A stretch of DNA of 64,000 nt from Rhodopseudomonas palustris HaA2 (lineage in GTDB: Bacteria; Pseudomonadota; Alphaproteobacteria; Rhizobiales; Xanthobacteraceae), in the NCBI RefSeq assembly GCF_000013365.1, contig NC_007778.1, positions 1,674,001 through 1,738,000 of the forward strand. The letters are read 5' to 3'. Within the stretch, counting starts at the first letter, position 1. Each line of letters opens with the position of its first letter. This document shows, in pieces, positions 18,491-27,887 of the stretch. The notes beneath the pieces are model-generated. The model had not been told where the DNA came from, made no database searches, and worked only from the letters and a program-made list of their open reading frames with translations. The position numbers and the translations under genes were made by a program.

Positions 18491-19432
18491 TCAATATCGA
18501 ATGCGCGGGTCGAGCGCGACGTAGAGGACGTCGACCAGCAGGTTGATGCCGACATAGGTGAACGAGAAAAAGATCACGAGGCCCTGGACCACCGGGAAGT
18601 CCCGCGCCAGCACCGAGTCGACGGTCAGTTTGCCGAGCCCGGGAATGGCGTAAACGGTCTCGGAGACGACCACGCCGCCGATCAGCACCGCGAAGGACAG
18701 CCCGATGATGGTGACGATGGGGACCGCGGCGTTGCGAACGGCGTGGCGCCACAGAACCCGCTTTGCGGAGGCGCCCTTCGCGTAGGCGGTCTTGATGAAA
18801 TCCTCGTGCAGGACGTCGATGACCGAGGCGCGCGTTACGCGTGTCAGCAGCGCGATCTGGCCGAACGCCAGTCCGACGGCCGGAAGGATGAAGTATTTGA
18901 GTTTCGTCAACAGTCCGGCGTCCGCAGGGCCGGTGCCCTGCACCGGAAGCAGACCCATTTTCAGCGCAAACAGCCAGATCAGGACGTAACCCAGCACGAA
19001 GACGGGTATGGAGAATGCGATGACGGCGCTCGCATTCACCATGCGATCGATCGAGCTTCCTTGCCGGGACGCCGCCAGTGCGCCGAGATAGACGGCGATC
19101 GGGACCGAGATGAGCATGGTCAGGATCGCCAGGCTTGCCGTCGGAGGCAGGCGCTGGCCGATGAGCGTGGTGACGGGGATGTGGTAGTAGAGGGACTGGC
19201 CGAGATCCAATCGGAGCAGCGATTCCCCCCAGATGAGGAATTGCTGCAAAATGCTCTTGTCGAGGCCGAGCTGGGCCCGAAGGGCTTCCAGTTGTGCCGG
19301 CGTCGCGCCGTCCCCGGCGATGGCCAAAGCCGGATCGCCGGGGGCGAGCCGCAGAACAAAGAAGATGAGAGCGGCAACGACAACCACCACGGGGATGGTG
19401 GACGCCAGCCGTCGCACAAGATAGCTACCCAT
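18491..19432 (-). CDS. Peptide-type ABC transporter permease (DppB-like)
   Basis: Inner-membrane permease of 313 residues. The N terminus MGSYLVRRLASTIPVVVVVA and the LRLAPGDPA block are characteristic of the DppB/OppB/NikB family, and the cytoplasmic EDFIKTAYAKGASAKRVLWRH segment is the ATPase contact. It is the second gene of the operon, 43 nt after the binding-protein gene. Confidence 0.93.
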   Translation of the reverse strand: MGSYLVRRLASTIPVVVVVAALIFFVLRLAPGDPALAIAGDGATPAQLEALRAQLGLDKSILQQFLIWGESLLRLDLGQSLYYHIPVTTLIGQRLPPTASLAILTMLISVPIAVYLGALAASRQGSSIDRMVNASAVIAFSIPVFVLGYVLIWLFALKMGLLPVQGTGPADAGLLTKLKYFILPAVGLAFGQIALLTRVTRASVIDVLHEDFIKTAYAKGASAKRVLWRHAVRNAAVPIVTIIGLSFAVLIGGVVVSETVYAIPGLGKLTVDSVLARDFPVVQGLVIFFSFTYVGINLLVDVLYVALDPRIRY

Positions 19433-19475
19433 TCTTGCCCAGCCGAAGTTGGAGCTGCGTGACTTGCCGGTCCGG

Positions 19476-21050
19476 TTACTTGCCGGTCACCGACACGTTC
19501 CAGAACACGGTCGAGGCGATCCGCGGCAGCAGGCCCTCGAGCGAGCCCTTTCGCATCACGCTGAACTGATCCGCCTGGCCGAGCGGCGCGATCGCGCCTT
19601 GCTCCAGGATGCGAGTCTGAATCTTGGTCGCGATGGCCTTCTGCTCGGGCAGATCCGGGGCATTGATGAACTGGCCCAGCAGCGCTTCGACCTGAGCGTC
19701 TTCGAACCAGCCGGGCCATCCGGCCCTGCCGTTCGCGGTCAGCGGCGCCGAGGAGATCGGAACCGTAAGGTCGTAGGGGGACCAGGCGGCTATGAACAGA
19801 TTCCAGCCGCCATCCTTGGCGGGCGCCGTGTTGGTCCGCTTCTGCAGCCAGCTCGCCCAATCCAGCGGAAGCAGCTGGGTCTTGAAGCCGGCCTGCTGGA
19901 GCAGGGCCGACATCATCGGCGCGGTCTTGCTTTGAACGCGGACCTCGGGCGCATCGAGGATAACGATCGGCGTCCCGTCGTATTTGGCCTCAGCCAGCAG
20001 CTTCCTGGCTTCGGCGAAATTCGGTTTGCCGGTGTAGTTGTCCGGCGTGCTCGAATAGATCGTTCCGCAGGGATAGACCGAGGCGCAGCTCTGATAAGCG
20101 CCGGGTACGCCGATCTGCACCTTGAGGACGGCGTCCTGGTTGACGGCGAGCATTGCCGCACGTCGCACCCTGAGATCGTTGAACGGCGGCGTCAGGGTAT
20201 TGAACCGCATCACGAAGGAGAGCGACAGCGGACGGTTGACGATATCGATGTTGGGGTCCTTCTGCAGGTCGGCGACCTGCTCGTAGGAAGGCTGGTCGAT
20301 GTAGTCGATCTCCTTGTTGCGCAGCGCGTTCACCGCGGTCTGGGCGTCCTTGAGGAAGATCCATTCGACCTTGTCGAGCTTGACCACCTTGCCGCCGGAT
20401 GTTCCCGACGCCGGCTCGCTGCGCGGCTTGTACGCTTCGTTCTTGACGTACACCGCGCGCTCGCCGGGCTTGAATTCGTTTGCGACGAACTTGAAAGGAC
20501 CCGACCCGATGATCTTGGTGATGGGCCCGCTGCCGGCCTCGTCGATCACGGCCTTCGGCATGATGAACGGAACGATCGCCGAGGGCTTGCCGAGGGCGGT
20601 GAGCATAGGGCCGAACGGCGCTGACAGTTTGATCTGGAAGGTCCGGTCATCGACCGCGGTCATGGCGGTCGTCCGGGCTTTCATCTTGCCGCCGAGGGTG
20701 TCCTTCGACTGCCATCGCTGCAACGAGGCGATGGCGTCCGCAGAGGTCACCGGGCTGCCGTCGTGAAAGGCGAGCCCTTCGCGCAACGTGAAGGTCCAGG
20801 TCGTGGCGGCCTCGTCGACGGCGTATTTTTCCACCATCTCGGGATGCACCTTCCCCTCGAGGTCGGTCCCGAACAGGGTGTCGTAGACCATGAAGCCATG
20901 GTCCCGCGTAATGTAGGCCGTCGTGGACAACGGATCGAGGATCTGAAGCGGCGCGGTCGGAACGACGCGAAGCGTGTCGGCCTGCGCGAAAGTTGCGGTG
21001 GTCGCCAGAAGGAGGCCGGCTACGCACGATTTCAGTCTCAAGCTGCTCAT
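19476..21050 (-). CDS. Peptide-type ABC transporter substrate-binding protein (SBP family 5)
   Basis: 524-residue periplasmic binding protein of the DppA/OppA family with a signal peptide ending at about TFAQA. Family blocks are visible: PLSTTAYITRDHGFMVYDTLF, TWTFTLREGLAFHDGSPVTSADA (both quoted in part) and FNTLTPPFNDLRVRRA. The start at ATG 21050 is preceded by GGGGAAGTTC, better than the upstream codon at 21065. It is the first gene of the six-gene operon and sets its substrate, which may not be a peptide: the AtuA and serine hydrolase genes downstream point to another amide or ester; inference. Confidence 0.9.
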   Translation of the reverse strand: MSSLRLKSCVAGLLLATTATFAQADTLRVVPTAPLQILDPLSTTAYITRDHGFMVYDTLFGTDLEGKVHPEMVEKYAVDEAATTWTFTLREGLAFHDGSPVTSADAIASLQRWQSKDTLGGKMKARTTAMTAVDDRTFQIKLSAPFGPMLTALGKPSAIVPFIMPKAVIDEAGSGPITKIIGSGPFKFVANEFKPGERAVYVKNEAYKPRSEPASGTSGGKVVKLDKVEWIFLKDAQTAVNALRNKEIDYIDQPSYEQVADLQKDPNIDIVNRPLSLSFVMRFNTLTPPFNDLRVRRAAMLAVNQDAVLKVQIGVPGAYQSCASVYPCGTIYSSTPDNYTGKPNFAEARKLLAEAKYDGTPIVILDAPEVRVQSKTAPMMSALLQQAGFKTQLLPLDWASWLQKRTNTAPAKDGGWNLFIAAWSPYDLTVPISSAPLTANGRAGWPGWFEDAQVEALLGQFINAPDLPEQKAIATKIQTRILEQGAIAPLGQADQFSVMRKGSLEGLLPRIASTVFWNVSVTGK

Positions 21051-21067
21051 GAACTTCCCCGTCACCC

Positions 21068-21085
21068 CTTGCGATGTGTCGCAAG
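21068..21085. promoter_or_regulatory. Inverted repeat, candidate operator for the divergent LysR/ABC promoters
   Basis: A perfect 7-bp dyad CTTGCGA, four bases, TCGCAAG lies in the divergent intergenic region, 18 nt before the binding-protein start and 115 nt before the LysR start. Interrupted dyads of this size are typical LysR-type or other dimer binding sites. It does not exactly match the T-N11-A pattern, so LysR binding is inferred from position. Confidence 0.5.
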
Positions 21086-21199
21086 CTCGTTGTCGTCAGC
21101 CCTTGCGGCCAACCTCCAAATACCTGAGCCCTATTGTTGGGCATGCCTAAATATATTACAAATGAATTAGTAGCATCGTTGATTTCGAGAATCGAATTA

Positions 21200-22126
21200 A
21201 TGGCTGAACCGACCCTGAAACAGATTCGTATGTTTCTCGCTGTGGCCAGGCACCGCAGTTTTCGTGTCGCGGGCGACCGGGTTTCGGCGTCCCAGTCGAG
21301 TATTTCCATTCAGATCAAGCAGTTGGAAGATCGTGTCGGGCTTGCTTTGTTCGACCGCACGACCCGGGTGGTGAAACTGACCCCGGCGGGCTCGGAACTG
21401 CTCGCGGATTTCGAGCGTCTCGCGGCCATGGCCGACGAGGTCCGCGTCAAATGTGCGCAATTGGCCGCCGGGCGAACCGGTCAACTCAGGATCGGGGTGC
21501 TTCCGTCGATTGCCGAGCATTTGCTTCCCGAGGTGATCGCCGAGTTCAGCCGCGAGCTTCCCGGCGTTCACTTTGAGATCTTTGAAGCCGTCGAGCAGGA
21601 ATTGATCGCCGCCGTCAAAGTCGGGCGATGTGATCTCGGCCTGACCAGCGCGCGCATGCTCGAGCGTGGCATGACGTTCGAGGGATTGTTCAGCGACGAC
21701 CTGTTCGCCGTCATGCTGTCGTCGCACCCCCTGGCCTCGCTGGACGAAATTCCAATCGCGGCTCTCGCCGAGCGGCCGCTCATCTTGACGAAATGGGGGA
21801 CCAGTCTGCGTCTGGCGGCGAGCCAGGCCTTCGAGGACGAGGGCATCGCCATCGTGCCCGCCTATGAAGTGACGAACATGGCGACGGCCCTTGGATTTGC
21901 CGCGAAGGGTCTCGGCGTCGCGCTGCTGCCGGCCAGCGCAGTCAGGAACATGCAGAACGTCGCGACCGTCGCGAGGCCGCTGCGGGGGCAGGCTGGTTCG
22001 CGCATGATGGGCATTCTTCAGCTCGAAGGCGCCGTCAGCTATCCTCTCCAGCAAAGGTTCATCGCGCTGCTGCGCAGCGTCGTTGCGACAGCCGCGTCGC
22101 GACAGGTGCTTGCGCCGGAATCATGA
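21200..22126 (+). CDS. LysR-family transcriptional regulator
   Basis: 308-residue regulator. The N-terminal winged helix spans about residues 4-64 (TLKQIRMFLAVARHRSFRVA, DRVSASQSSISIQIKQLE), followed by a periplasmic-binding-protein-like effector domain. The start chosen gives MAEPTLKQI; the frame continues to 21134, but the extra residues come from AT-rich promoter DNA. It is divergent from the six-gene ABC/AtuA/serine-hydrolase operon and probably activates it in response to the imported compound or a product. Confidence 0.9.
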   Translation: MAEPTLKQIRMFLAVARHRSFRVAGDRVSASQSSISIQIKQLEDRVGLALFDRTTRVVKLTPAGSELLADFERLAAMADEVRVKCAQLAAGRTGQLRIGVLPSIAEHLLPEVIAEFSRELPGVHFEIFEAVEQELIAAVKVGRCDLGLTSARMLERGMTFEGLFSDDLFAVMLSSHPLASLDEIPIAALAERPLILTKWGTSLRLAASQAFEDEGIAIVPAYEVTNMATALGFAAKGLGVALLPASAVRNMQNVATVARPLRGQAGSRMMGILQLEGAVSYPLQQRFIALLRSVVATAASRQVLAPES

Positions 22127-22175
22127 ACTCAAGGCCCGCGGCGGTCAGATCGCAGCAGTGCGGAGCGGCTGTCCC

Positions 22176-22186
22176 GGGGGGGGGGG
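22176..22186 (+). repeat. Homopolymeric tract of 11 G
   Basis: Eleven consecutive G residues between the converging ends of the LysR and Lrp genes, outside coding sequence. Such tracts are prone to slippage in replication and also to sequencing error, so its exact length is uncertain. No regulatory role can be assigned. Confidence 0.75.
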
Positions 22187-22215
22187 CGGCTTTATCGCAT
22201 GGGCGCCGGGATGGG

Positions 22216-22692
22216 CTAACCGCCGAGCGCGGCCGGCGAGATGCTGCGCTCGATGACGCTGCGCATGACGAAACTCGAATGCAGGCGCGACACCCCAGGC
22301 ATGCGGGACAGATGCTGTTTGTGGATGCGCTCATAGTCCTGCATGTCGCGGGCCTGCACCTGCACGAGGTAGTCGTCGTTTCCCGACATCAGAAAGCAGG
22401 ACACCACGTCGGGGCATTTGACGATCTCGCGTTCGAACGCCGACAGCGCATCCTCGCTCTGTTTGTCCAGCGTGATGTGCACCAGCACCGTCATCGTGAA
22501 GCCGAGCTCGGCGGCGTCGACGTCGGCCGAGTATCCTCTGATGACGCCGGTCTTCTCGAGTTGGAGCATCCGTCGCGTACAAGCCGTCGGCGACAGCCCG
22601 ACCCGTTCGGAGAGGACGACCTGACTGATCCGCGCGTCCTGGACGAGATGGCGGAGGATCTTTCGGTCGATCGGATCGGTCTCGGTCGTCAT
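22216..22692 (-). CDS. Lrp/AsnC family regulator, probably of the alanine racemase/D-amino-acid dehydrogenase genes
   Basis: 158-residue Lrp-type protein: helix-turn-helix at about 8-60 (DRKILRHLVQDARISQVVLSERVGLSPTAC, quoted in part) and a C-terminal RAM effector domain (TMTVLVHITLDKQSEDALSAFE in part). It is transcribed away from the alanine racemase gene with about 155 nt between. In Pseudomonas the dadRAX arrangement places an Lrp-type activator beside dadA and dadX and responds to L-alanine, so the same role is likely here. Confidence 0.9.
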   Translation of the reverse strand: MTTETDPIDRKILRHLVQDARISQVVLSERVGLSPTACTRRMLQLEKTGVIRGYSADVDAAELGFTMTVLVHITLDKQSEDALSAFEREIVKCPDVVSCFLMSGNDDYLVQVQARDMQDYERIHKQHLSRMPGVSRLHSSFVMRSVIERSISPAALGG

Positions 22693-22847
22693 GACGCCAA
22701 ATCGCCTCTTCTGCAGGAATATCGACTAAATCCGGCGGATTGCGCAGAATTCCGTCGTTGAATGGACGGTTACCATAAAAATTCGCCAACAACCACCGCG
22801 CTCTTCCTGACATCCTGTTGCAGGCGACACTGGCAGAGGATGGGGAC

Positions 22848-24026
22848 GTGAGCGTCGAGATGAGGCTGGGGCATCGTCATGCCGGGGCGACGCTGACGAT
22901 CGATCTGGCGGCCATCCGGTGGAATTATCGCCGTCTGGCCGAGATGGTAGGACCGAAGGTCCGCTGCGGCGGGGTCGTCAAGGCGGATGCCTACGGGTTG
23001 GGTGCGCGCCAGGTCGCTCCGGCGCTCTATGGCGCCGGATGCCGGGATTTCTATGTCGCCCATCTCGATGAGGCGCTCGATCTGCGACCGCATCTGCCGC
23101 CCGACGCATCGATCGTGGTCCTGAACGGGCTGCCGCGCGGCGGCGAAGACGATTGCGCCGATGCAGGCATCGTGCCCGTCCTCAATTCGCTCGCGCAACT
23201 CGATGACTGGTCGGCCTGCGCGCGCAAGGCGGGCCGCGTGCTGGGGGCGATCGTACAGATCGACAGCGGCATGTCGCGGCTCGGGCTCTCGCCACGAGAA
23301 CTTGACGAGCTTTCGCACGCGCGCCTGCGCGGCATCGATATTCGCCTGGTGATGAGCCATCTGGCCTGCGCCGATGTCGCCGATCACGCGGCGAATGCGT
23401 ATCAGCGGGCGCGGTTCTGTGCGCTGGCCGATCGCTTCGGAGGGATTCCGAAGTCGCTGGCGAATTCGTCCGGAATCTTTCTCGGCCCCGACTTTCACTA
23501 CGACGCCGCCCGGCCGGGTGCGGCGCTCTACGGCATCAATCCCACGTCGTCCCGGCCCAACCCGATGCGGCCGGTGGTTCGGCTCGCGGCCGCGATCGTT
23601 CAGACGCGCGAGATCGAAGCCGGCGATCACGTCGGCTACGGCTGGGATTTCCGCGTCGAACGGCCGTCGCGGTTGGCGACGCTGTCGATCGGTTATGCCG
23701 ACGGCCTGCATCGCGCGCTGGGGCGAGCCGGCGCGGTGTACTTCGAGGGCCGCGCCCTTGCGATCGCCGGACGGGTGTCGATGGACAGCATCACCGTCGA
23801 TCTCGGTGATCTGCCGGCCGAGCGCCTCGGGCGTGGCGCAGAGATCGAACTGATCGGTCCGCATCAGTCGGTCGACGAACTCGCCTCCGCGAGCGGCACC
23901 ATCGGCTACGAAATCCTGACCAGCCTCGGCGATCGCTTTCGACGGATTTATCGCGATGCCGCCGACCGGCCGCAGGACAGTGACCTCCAAAAAAGAGACG
24001 ATGCCATGAAAGCGCTGATGCCATGA
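22848..24026 (+). CDS. dadX: Alanine racemase, catabolic type
   Basis: PLP-dependent racemase interconverting L- and D-alanine. The N-terminal barrel has [15 protein letters not shown] and the cofactor lysine in [14 protein letters not shown]; the C-terminal beta domain has GYADGLHR and [12 protein letters not shown]. The start is not certain: GTG 22848 has AGGA seven bases upstream and is used here; ATG 22860 and TTG 22818 are in frame. Overlap of its last four bases with the dehydrogenase start (ATGA) indicates a coupled pair that converts L-alanine to pyruvate through D-alanine. The symbol follows from context; a sole biosynthetic Alr cannot be excluded. Confidence 0.9.
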   Translation: MSVEMRLGHRHAGATLTIDLAAIRWNYRRLAEMVGPKVRCGGVVKADAYGLGARQVAPALYGAGCRDFYVAHLDEALDLRPHLPPDASIVVLNGLPRGGEDDCADAGIVPVLNSLAQLDDWSACARKAGRVLGAIVQIDSGMSRLGLSPRELDELSHARLRGIDIRLVMSHLACADVADHAANAYQRARFCALADRFGGIPKSLANSSGIFLGPDFHYDAARPGAALYGINPTSSRPNPMRPVVRLAAAIVQTREIEAGDHVGYGWDFRVERPSRLATLSIGYADGLHRALGRAGAVYFEGRALAIAGRVSMDSITVDLGDLPAERLGRGAEIELIGPHQSVDELASASGTIGYEILTSLGDRFRRIYRDAADRPQDSDLQKRDDAMKALMP

Positions 24027-25300
24027 AAGTTCTGGTGATGGGAGCCGGCGTGATCGGCGTCACGACGGCTTATTATCTGGCCAAGGCCGGCTTCGAGGTC
24101 ACCGTGATCGACCGTCAGCCCGGCCCCGGCCTCGAGACGAGCTTCGCCAATGCGGGCGAAGTCTCGCCCGGATATTCTTCGCCATGGGCCGGCCCGGGCG
24201 TGCCGCGCAAGGCGATTCAATGGATTCTCGATCGCCACGGACCGCTGGTGGTGCGGCCGCAGATCGACCCGGCGATGTGGCGCTGGGTTGTCCAGATGCT
24301 GCGCAACTGCACCGCCAGCCGCTACGCGCTCAACAAGTCGCGGATGGTCGGCATCGCCGAATACAGCCGGGACTGTCTGCGCGCTCTGCGCGCTGATATC
24401 GGCATTACCTACGACGAGCGCAGCCAGGGCACGCTGCAGCTGTTTCGCAAGCAGTCGCAGCTCGATGCGATCGGCGGAGACGTCGAGATCCTGCGTCAGT
24501 ACAATGTCCCGTTCGAAGTTTTGGATCGGGCCGGCTGCATTCGCGCGGAGCCCGGACTGGCCGCGGTGCAGAATTCGTTCGTCGGCGGCCTGCGACTGGT
24601 CGATGACGAGACCGGCGATTGTCATCTGTTCACGCAGCGGCTGGAGGCGGCCGCGGCCGCGCTGGGTGTGAATTTCGTCTACGAAACGACGATCCGGAGT
24701 ATCGATGCGCAGGGCGGCGCGGTCGCCGGGGTGACGACCGACAAGGGCAGGTTCGTCGCCGACCGCTATGTGATGGCGCTCGGCAGTTTTTCGCCGTTGC
24801 TGCTGCGGCCGCTCGGCATCGATATTCCGGTCTATCCGGTCAAGGGCTATTCGATCACCGTTCCGATCGTCGACGAACCGGCGTCGCCGCGATCCACCGT
24901 AATGGATGAGAGCTACAAGGTCGCGATCACCCGGCTCGGCGATCGCATCCGCGTCGGCGGGACGGCGGAAATCGGCGACTACCAGCCGCGCCTGCGGCCG
25001 AACCGCCGAGTGACGCTGGATCGGTCATTGACCGATCTGTTTCCCGGCGCAGGTGACCTGTCGCAGGCGACGTTCTGGAGCGGATTGCGGCCCATGACGC
25101 CGGACGGGCCGCCGATCATCGGGCCGACCCGCCTCGCAAACCTGCATCTGAACACCGGGCATGGCACGCTGGGCTGGACCATGGCCTGCGGCGCGGCGCG
25201 CGTCGCGGTGGATCAGCTTCGGAGCGTCGAGCCCGAGATCGACGCGCGGGCGCTGTCGCTCAGCCGCTACCAATCGGGAGCGGCATCACTTGGCGCATGA
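24023..25300 (+). CDS. dadA: D-amino-acid dehydrogenase
   Basis: FAD-dependent dehydrogenase of 425 residues that deaminates D-alanine and other D-amino acids to keto acids, passing electrons to the respiratory chain. The N terminus has the dinucleotide fold ([20 protein letters not shown], Glu/Asp-type end at VTVIDRQ), then [19 protein letters not shown] typical of DadA, and the C-terminal FAD contact [15 protein letters not shown]. It overlaps the racemase gene by ATGA. Length and motifs agree with the family. Confidence 0.95.
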   Translation: MKVLVMGAGVIGVTTAYYLAKAGFEVTVIDRQPGPGLETSFANAGEVSPGYSSPWAGPGVPRKAIQWILDRHGPLVVRPQIDPAMWRWVVQMLRNCTASRYALNKSRMVGIAEYSRDCLRALRADIGITYDERSQGTLQLFRKQSQLDAIGGDVEILRQYNVPFEVLDRAGCIRAEPGLAAVQNSFVGGLRLVDDETGDCHLFTQRLEAAAAALGVNFVYETTIRSIDAQGGAVAGVTTDKGRFVADRYVMALGSFSPLLLRPLGIDIPVYPVKGYSITVPIVDEPASPRSTVMDESYKVAITRLGDRIRVGGTAEIGDYQPRLRPNRRVTLDRSLTDLFPGAGDLSQATFWSGLRPMTPDGPPIIGPTRLANLHLNTGHGTLGWTMACGAARVAVDQLRSVEPEIDARALSLSRYQSGAASLGA

Positions 25301-25330
25301 GCCTCGAAAGGCATGATGCGGAAACAAGTA

Positions 25331-25374
25331 GCTGGAGCAGCGTGACGGCTTCGAAGCCGTTGTCCTGCTCCAGC
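25331..25374. repeat. Nested palindrome, terminator-like hairpin between convergent genes
   Basis: A perfect 10-bp outer stem gctggagcag/ctgctccagc encloses an inner 14-base palindrome cggcttcgaagccg. It lies 30 nt after the dadA stop and before the 3' end of the convergent DUF4142 gene. The element lacks a T run, so it is either a structural terminator-like hairpin or a small dispersed palindromic repeat. Confidence 0.55.
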
Positions 25375-25447
25375 AGCACCCGCGAAGCGGATGATCGGAT
25401 CGTGCGAAGACGACCGCGACATCCTGGCGGCAGCGGGTCGAGGCTGT

Positions 25448-26029
25448 TTACTTGGATGCCGGAGCCGCCGCTTGCCCGCCCTGGCGATCGAGCGCCTGCG
25501 CCATCTGCAGATGGTGCTTCAGCGCCGGCACGGTGTTGGCCGCCCATTCCTTCAATTCGGCGTTGTCGCCATTGGCCGCATAGCGTTCGAACAACGCGAT
25601 CGCCTGATTGTGCGCCTCGACCTGCTGCGCAGTGTACAAGGCCGTGAACTCCTCGCCGCGCGCGTTGTTCAGGGCGTCGTATTTGCCCTGATGCGCGCTG
25701 TCGAGCTGGCTCGGCACGTCGATGTCGACTTTGCCGACGACGATGAAGCGCTTCAGTTCGGCCGACGTCTTGCCGTGGTCCTCGATCATTCGGTTGGCGA
25801 AGGCCTTCTGCGCGTCGGTGCCGCGCGCGAGAGCCAGCCGGGCGGTCGCGAGTTCGAACAGATCCGAGATCGTGACCTGCTGAATGAATTTCTGCGTGTC
25901 CGCGCTGATCCTCACGGCAGCGCCGGAGCCGGTCTGATTGGTCGCCGGCTGGGCGGAAACCTGGGTCGGGAGCAGGCATATCTGCGCAGCGAGCGTGAGG
26001 CAGCTCAGTGCGATGGCGGCGCGTTTCAT
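25448..26029 (-). CDS. DUF4142 family exported protein
   Basis: 193-residue protein with a signal peptide (MKRAAIALSCLTLAAQICLL to about VSAQP). The mature part is helical and fits DUF4142, a ferritin-like four-helix family: TQKFIQQVTISDLFELATARLA, AFANRMIEDHGKTSAELK and YTAQQVEAHNQAIALFERYA (each quoted in part). The start at ATG 26029 has AGGAACACTCG upstream; the frame reaching to 26155 lacks such a site. The function of the family is unknown; members often accompany stress genes, as the divergent SDR gene suggests here. Confidence 0.85.
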   Translation of the reverse strand: MKRAAIALSCLTLAAQICLLPTQVSAQPATNQTGSGAAVRISADTQKFIQQVTISDLFELATARLALARGTDAQKAFANRMIEDHGKTSAELKRFIVVGKVDIDVPSQLDSAHQGKYDALNNARGEEFTALYTAQQVEAHNQAIALFERYAANGDNAELKEWAANTVPALKHHLQMAQALDRQGGQAAAPASK

Positions 26030-26172
26030 CGAGTGTTCCTTTCTGCATCGCGCGGACTGATCGGACGCTGAACGTCGGACGAATCCGCATTGTGCGGCTT
26101 CAAACCACGACGAGACGCACGGTTCCTGCGCAGGCGACGGCTGCATCGGACACAATGGCGCAGCCGCGGCCG

Positions 26173-26208
26173 CCGATCCGCCGTCGAGCGGTTTCGCCGG
26201 CGGATCGG
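26173..26208. promoter_or_regulatory. 11-bp inverted repeat upstream of the SDR gene
   Basis: Perfect arms ccgatccgccg and cggcggatcgg separated by 14 bases, ending about 48 nt before the SDR start. It could be an operator or a 5' leader hairpin. It lies in the divergent region shared with the DUF4142 gene. Confidence 0.4.
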
Positions 26209-26256
26209 AACGACACGCGCTCCGTTCGATTGATCCCGACCCTGGAGGAGCCCGCC

Positions 26257-27117
26257 ATGCCGTCGACCTATCCGAAGCCGCCCTATCCGAAGCAGCAGCA
26301 ATCGATGCCGGGAACGACCGGCGAGATGAACCCGCGCCCCGATCACGGCGAGACGACTTACAAGGGGGCCGGCCGGTTGGAGGGCATGAAAGCTCTCATC
26401 ACCGGCGGCGACAGCGGCATCGGTCGCGCCGTGGCGATTGCCTATGCGCGAGAGGGGGCCGACATCCTGATTTCGTATCTGAACGAAACGGAAGACGCAG
26501 CGGAGCTGAAAGCGCTGGTCGAGAAGGAGGGTCGCAAGGCCGTTCTGGTCGCCGGCGATCTGCAGGATCCGGCGCATTGCCGGTCGGTCGTGACGCGCGC
26601 GGTCGATGAACTCGGTGGTGTCGACATCCTGGTCAACAATGCGGCTCACCAGGCGACGTTCAAGGACATCGGCGACATCAGCGACGAGGAATGGGAGTTG
26701 ACGTTCAAGGTCAACATCCACGCGATGTTCTATCTCACCAAGGCGGCGGTGCCGCACATGAAGCCCGGTAGCGCCATCGTCAATACGGCATCCATCAATT
26801 CGGATGCGCCGAACCCCTCGCTTCTCGCCTATGCGACGACAAAAGGGGCGATCCAGAACTTCACGGCCGGGCTGGCGCAGCTGCTCGCCGAGAAAGGCAT
26901 CCGCGCGAATGCGGTCGCGCCCGGGCCGATCTGGACGCCGTTGATCCCCTCCACCATGCCGGAAGAGGTCGTCGAGAATTTCGGCAAGAACGTGCCGATG
27001 AAGCGCGCCGGCCAACCGGCCGAACTGGCGACGGCCTATGTCATGCTCGCCGATCCCCGCTCGAGCTACACATCCGGGACGACGGTCGCGGTGACGGGCG
27101 GGAAACCGTTCATCTGA
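26257..27117 (+). CDS. Short-chain dehydrogenase/reductase, general-stress (YghA/YhdF) type
   Basis: 286-residue SDR oxidoreductase. It has a 45-residue Pro/Gln-rich N-terminal extension (MPSTYPKPPYPKQQQSMPG), typical of stress SDRs such as YghA and YhdF. The cofactor motif is TGGDSGIGRA, NNAA follows, and the active site includes Ser in NTASIN and YATTK. It probably uses NAD(P)H on an aldehyde or sugar alcohol. The start is fixed by GGAGGAG six bases before ATG 26257; the longer frame from 26008 is promoter DNA. Confidence 0.92.
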   Translation: MPSTYPKPPYPKQQQSMPGTTGEMNPRPDHGETTYKGAGRLEGMKALITGGDSGIGRAVAIAYAREGADILISYLNETEDAAELKALVEKEGRKAVLVAGDLQDPAHCRSVVTRAVDELGGVDILVNNAAHQATFKDIGDISDEEWELTFKVNIHAMFYLTKAAVPHMKPGSAIVNTASINSDAPNPSLLAYATTKGAIQNFTAGLAQLLAEKGIRANAVAPGPIWTPLIPSTMPEEVVENFGKNVPMKRAGQPAELATAYVMLADPRSSYTSGTTVAVTGGKPFI

Positions 27118-27176
27118 ACGCGCGTTGTCGCGTGCCGCCGCGGGCGAGAGATTTGTGACGAAAAGGAGACGAGGAC

Positions 27177-27482
27177 GTGCAGCAGGCCATCAGCGGAGAA
27201 TTTTCGACGAGGCGCGGCGCCGAGCTCGCCGTCGAGCAGCTCGTACAGGAATATGGCATCGACCGCGCGGCGATCGCCGTGACGGCGCGGGGCGCGGCGA
27301 ATAGCTCCGGGTCCGAGGTCGCCGGCGCCGATGCCGAAAGCGGCCATCCCGGCGTCGAGAAGCAGAGCTCGCCGAAATTGAGCGGAGCGATCGACGTGTC
27401 GATCAGCTGCAACAAGTCGGAAGAGCCGTCAGTCGAGGCCGCGCTGAAGAAGACCGGCGCACAGCGGATCGTCAAAGGCTGA
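27177..27482 (+). CDS. Small conserved-looking protein, possible stress-protein fold
   Basis: 101 residues, starting at GTG 27177 after an AAGGAG site. The sequence (GEFSTRRGAELAVEQLVQEYGID, in part) has the alternating pattern of small ferredoxin-like stress domains that begin with a TRxxAExAVxxL segment, and ends in a basic tail. No catalytic residues stand out. It follows the SDR gene by 59 nt on the same strand and may be co-expressed with it. I do not recognise a named family with confidence. Confidence 0.65.
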   Translation: MQQAISGEFSTRRGAELAVEQLVQEYGIDRAAIAVTARGAANSSGSEVAGADAESGHPGVEKQSSPKLSGAIDVSISCNKSEEPSVEAALKKTGAQRIVKG

Positions 27483-27531
27483 GACCGGGCCGGCCGCGGG
27501 ACGGCGTATCGCAACTGGGGAGAGCCACTTC

Positions 27532-27756
27532 ATGGTGGGAAGCGAGCCGAGTGACGAGGCGGTCGCGGTGCTGGCCGATATCGCGCGCACCGCAGGCCGC
27601 GATTTGAACGCGGGGCAGCGTCTCGAACTCGACCATCTGGTGTCGCAGGGACTGGTCGCCGTGGTCTCGCCTGGGTCGACGTATCGCAGCTACCAGGTGA
27701 CGGCCAAAGGGCAGCGCCTTCTCGATCGACGAGGCGTCGGCGCGAACGAGGCGTGA
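27532..27756 (+). CDS. Small protein with possible winged-helix fold
   Basis: 74-residue protein. LNAGQRLELDHLVSQGLVAVVSP followed by YQVTAKGQRLLDRRG (first quoted in part) resembles the recognition helix and wing of small winged-helix proteins. A GGGGAG site precedes the ATG by about ten bases. It lies 49 nt after the previous small gene, on the same strand. Function unknown. Confidence 0.55.
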   Translation: MVGSEPSDEAVAVLADIARTAGRDLNAGQRLELDHLVSQGLVAVVSPGSTYRSYQVTAKGQRLLDRRGVGANEA

Positions 27757-27887
27757 CTTGCCCCATCCATCCCCATCGGGAGAGCCTCCGCTGCGCCGCA
27801 GCTTGCGCTGTCGGCGCGGTTGCCTCAGACTTCCGCACCATTGTCGGTTCGCGACAATGATCGCGGCTCGAGAACAGCGGGGGGCGC

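Noticed and set aside
26103-26126. EcfG-type promoter upstream of the DUF4142 gene (GGAAC on the minus strand, then GGTT)
   Set aside because: The spacing is 15 with an imperfect -10 element, shorter than the usual 16-17; too weak to list.
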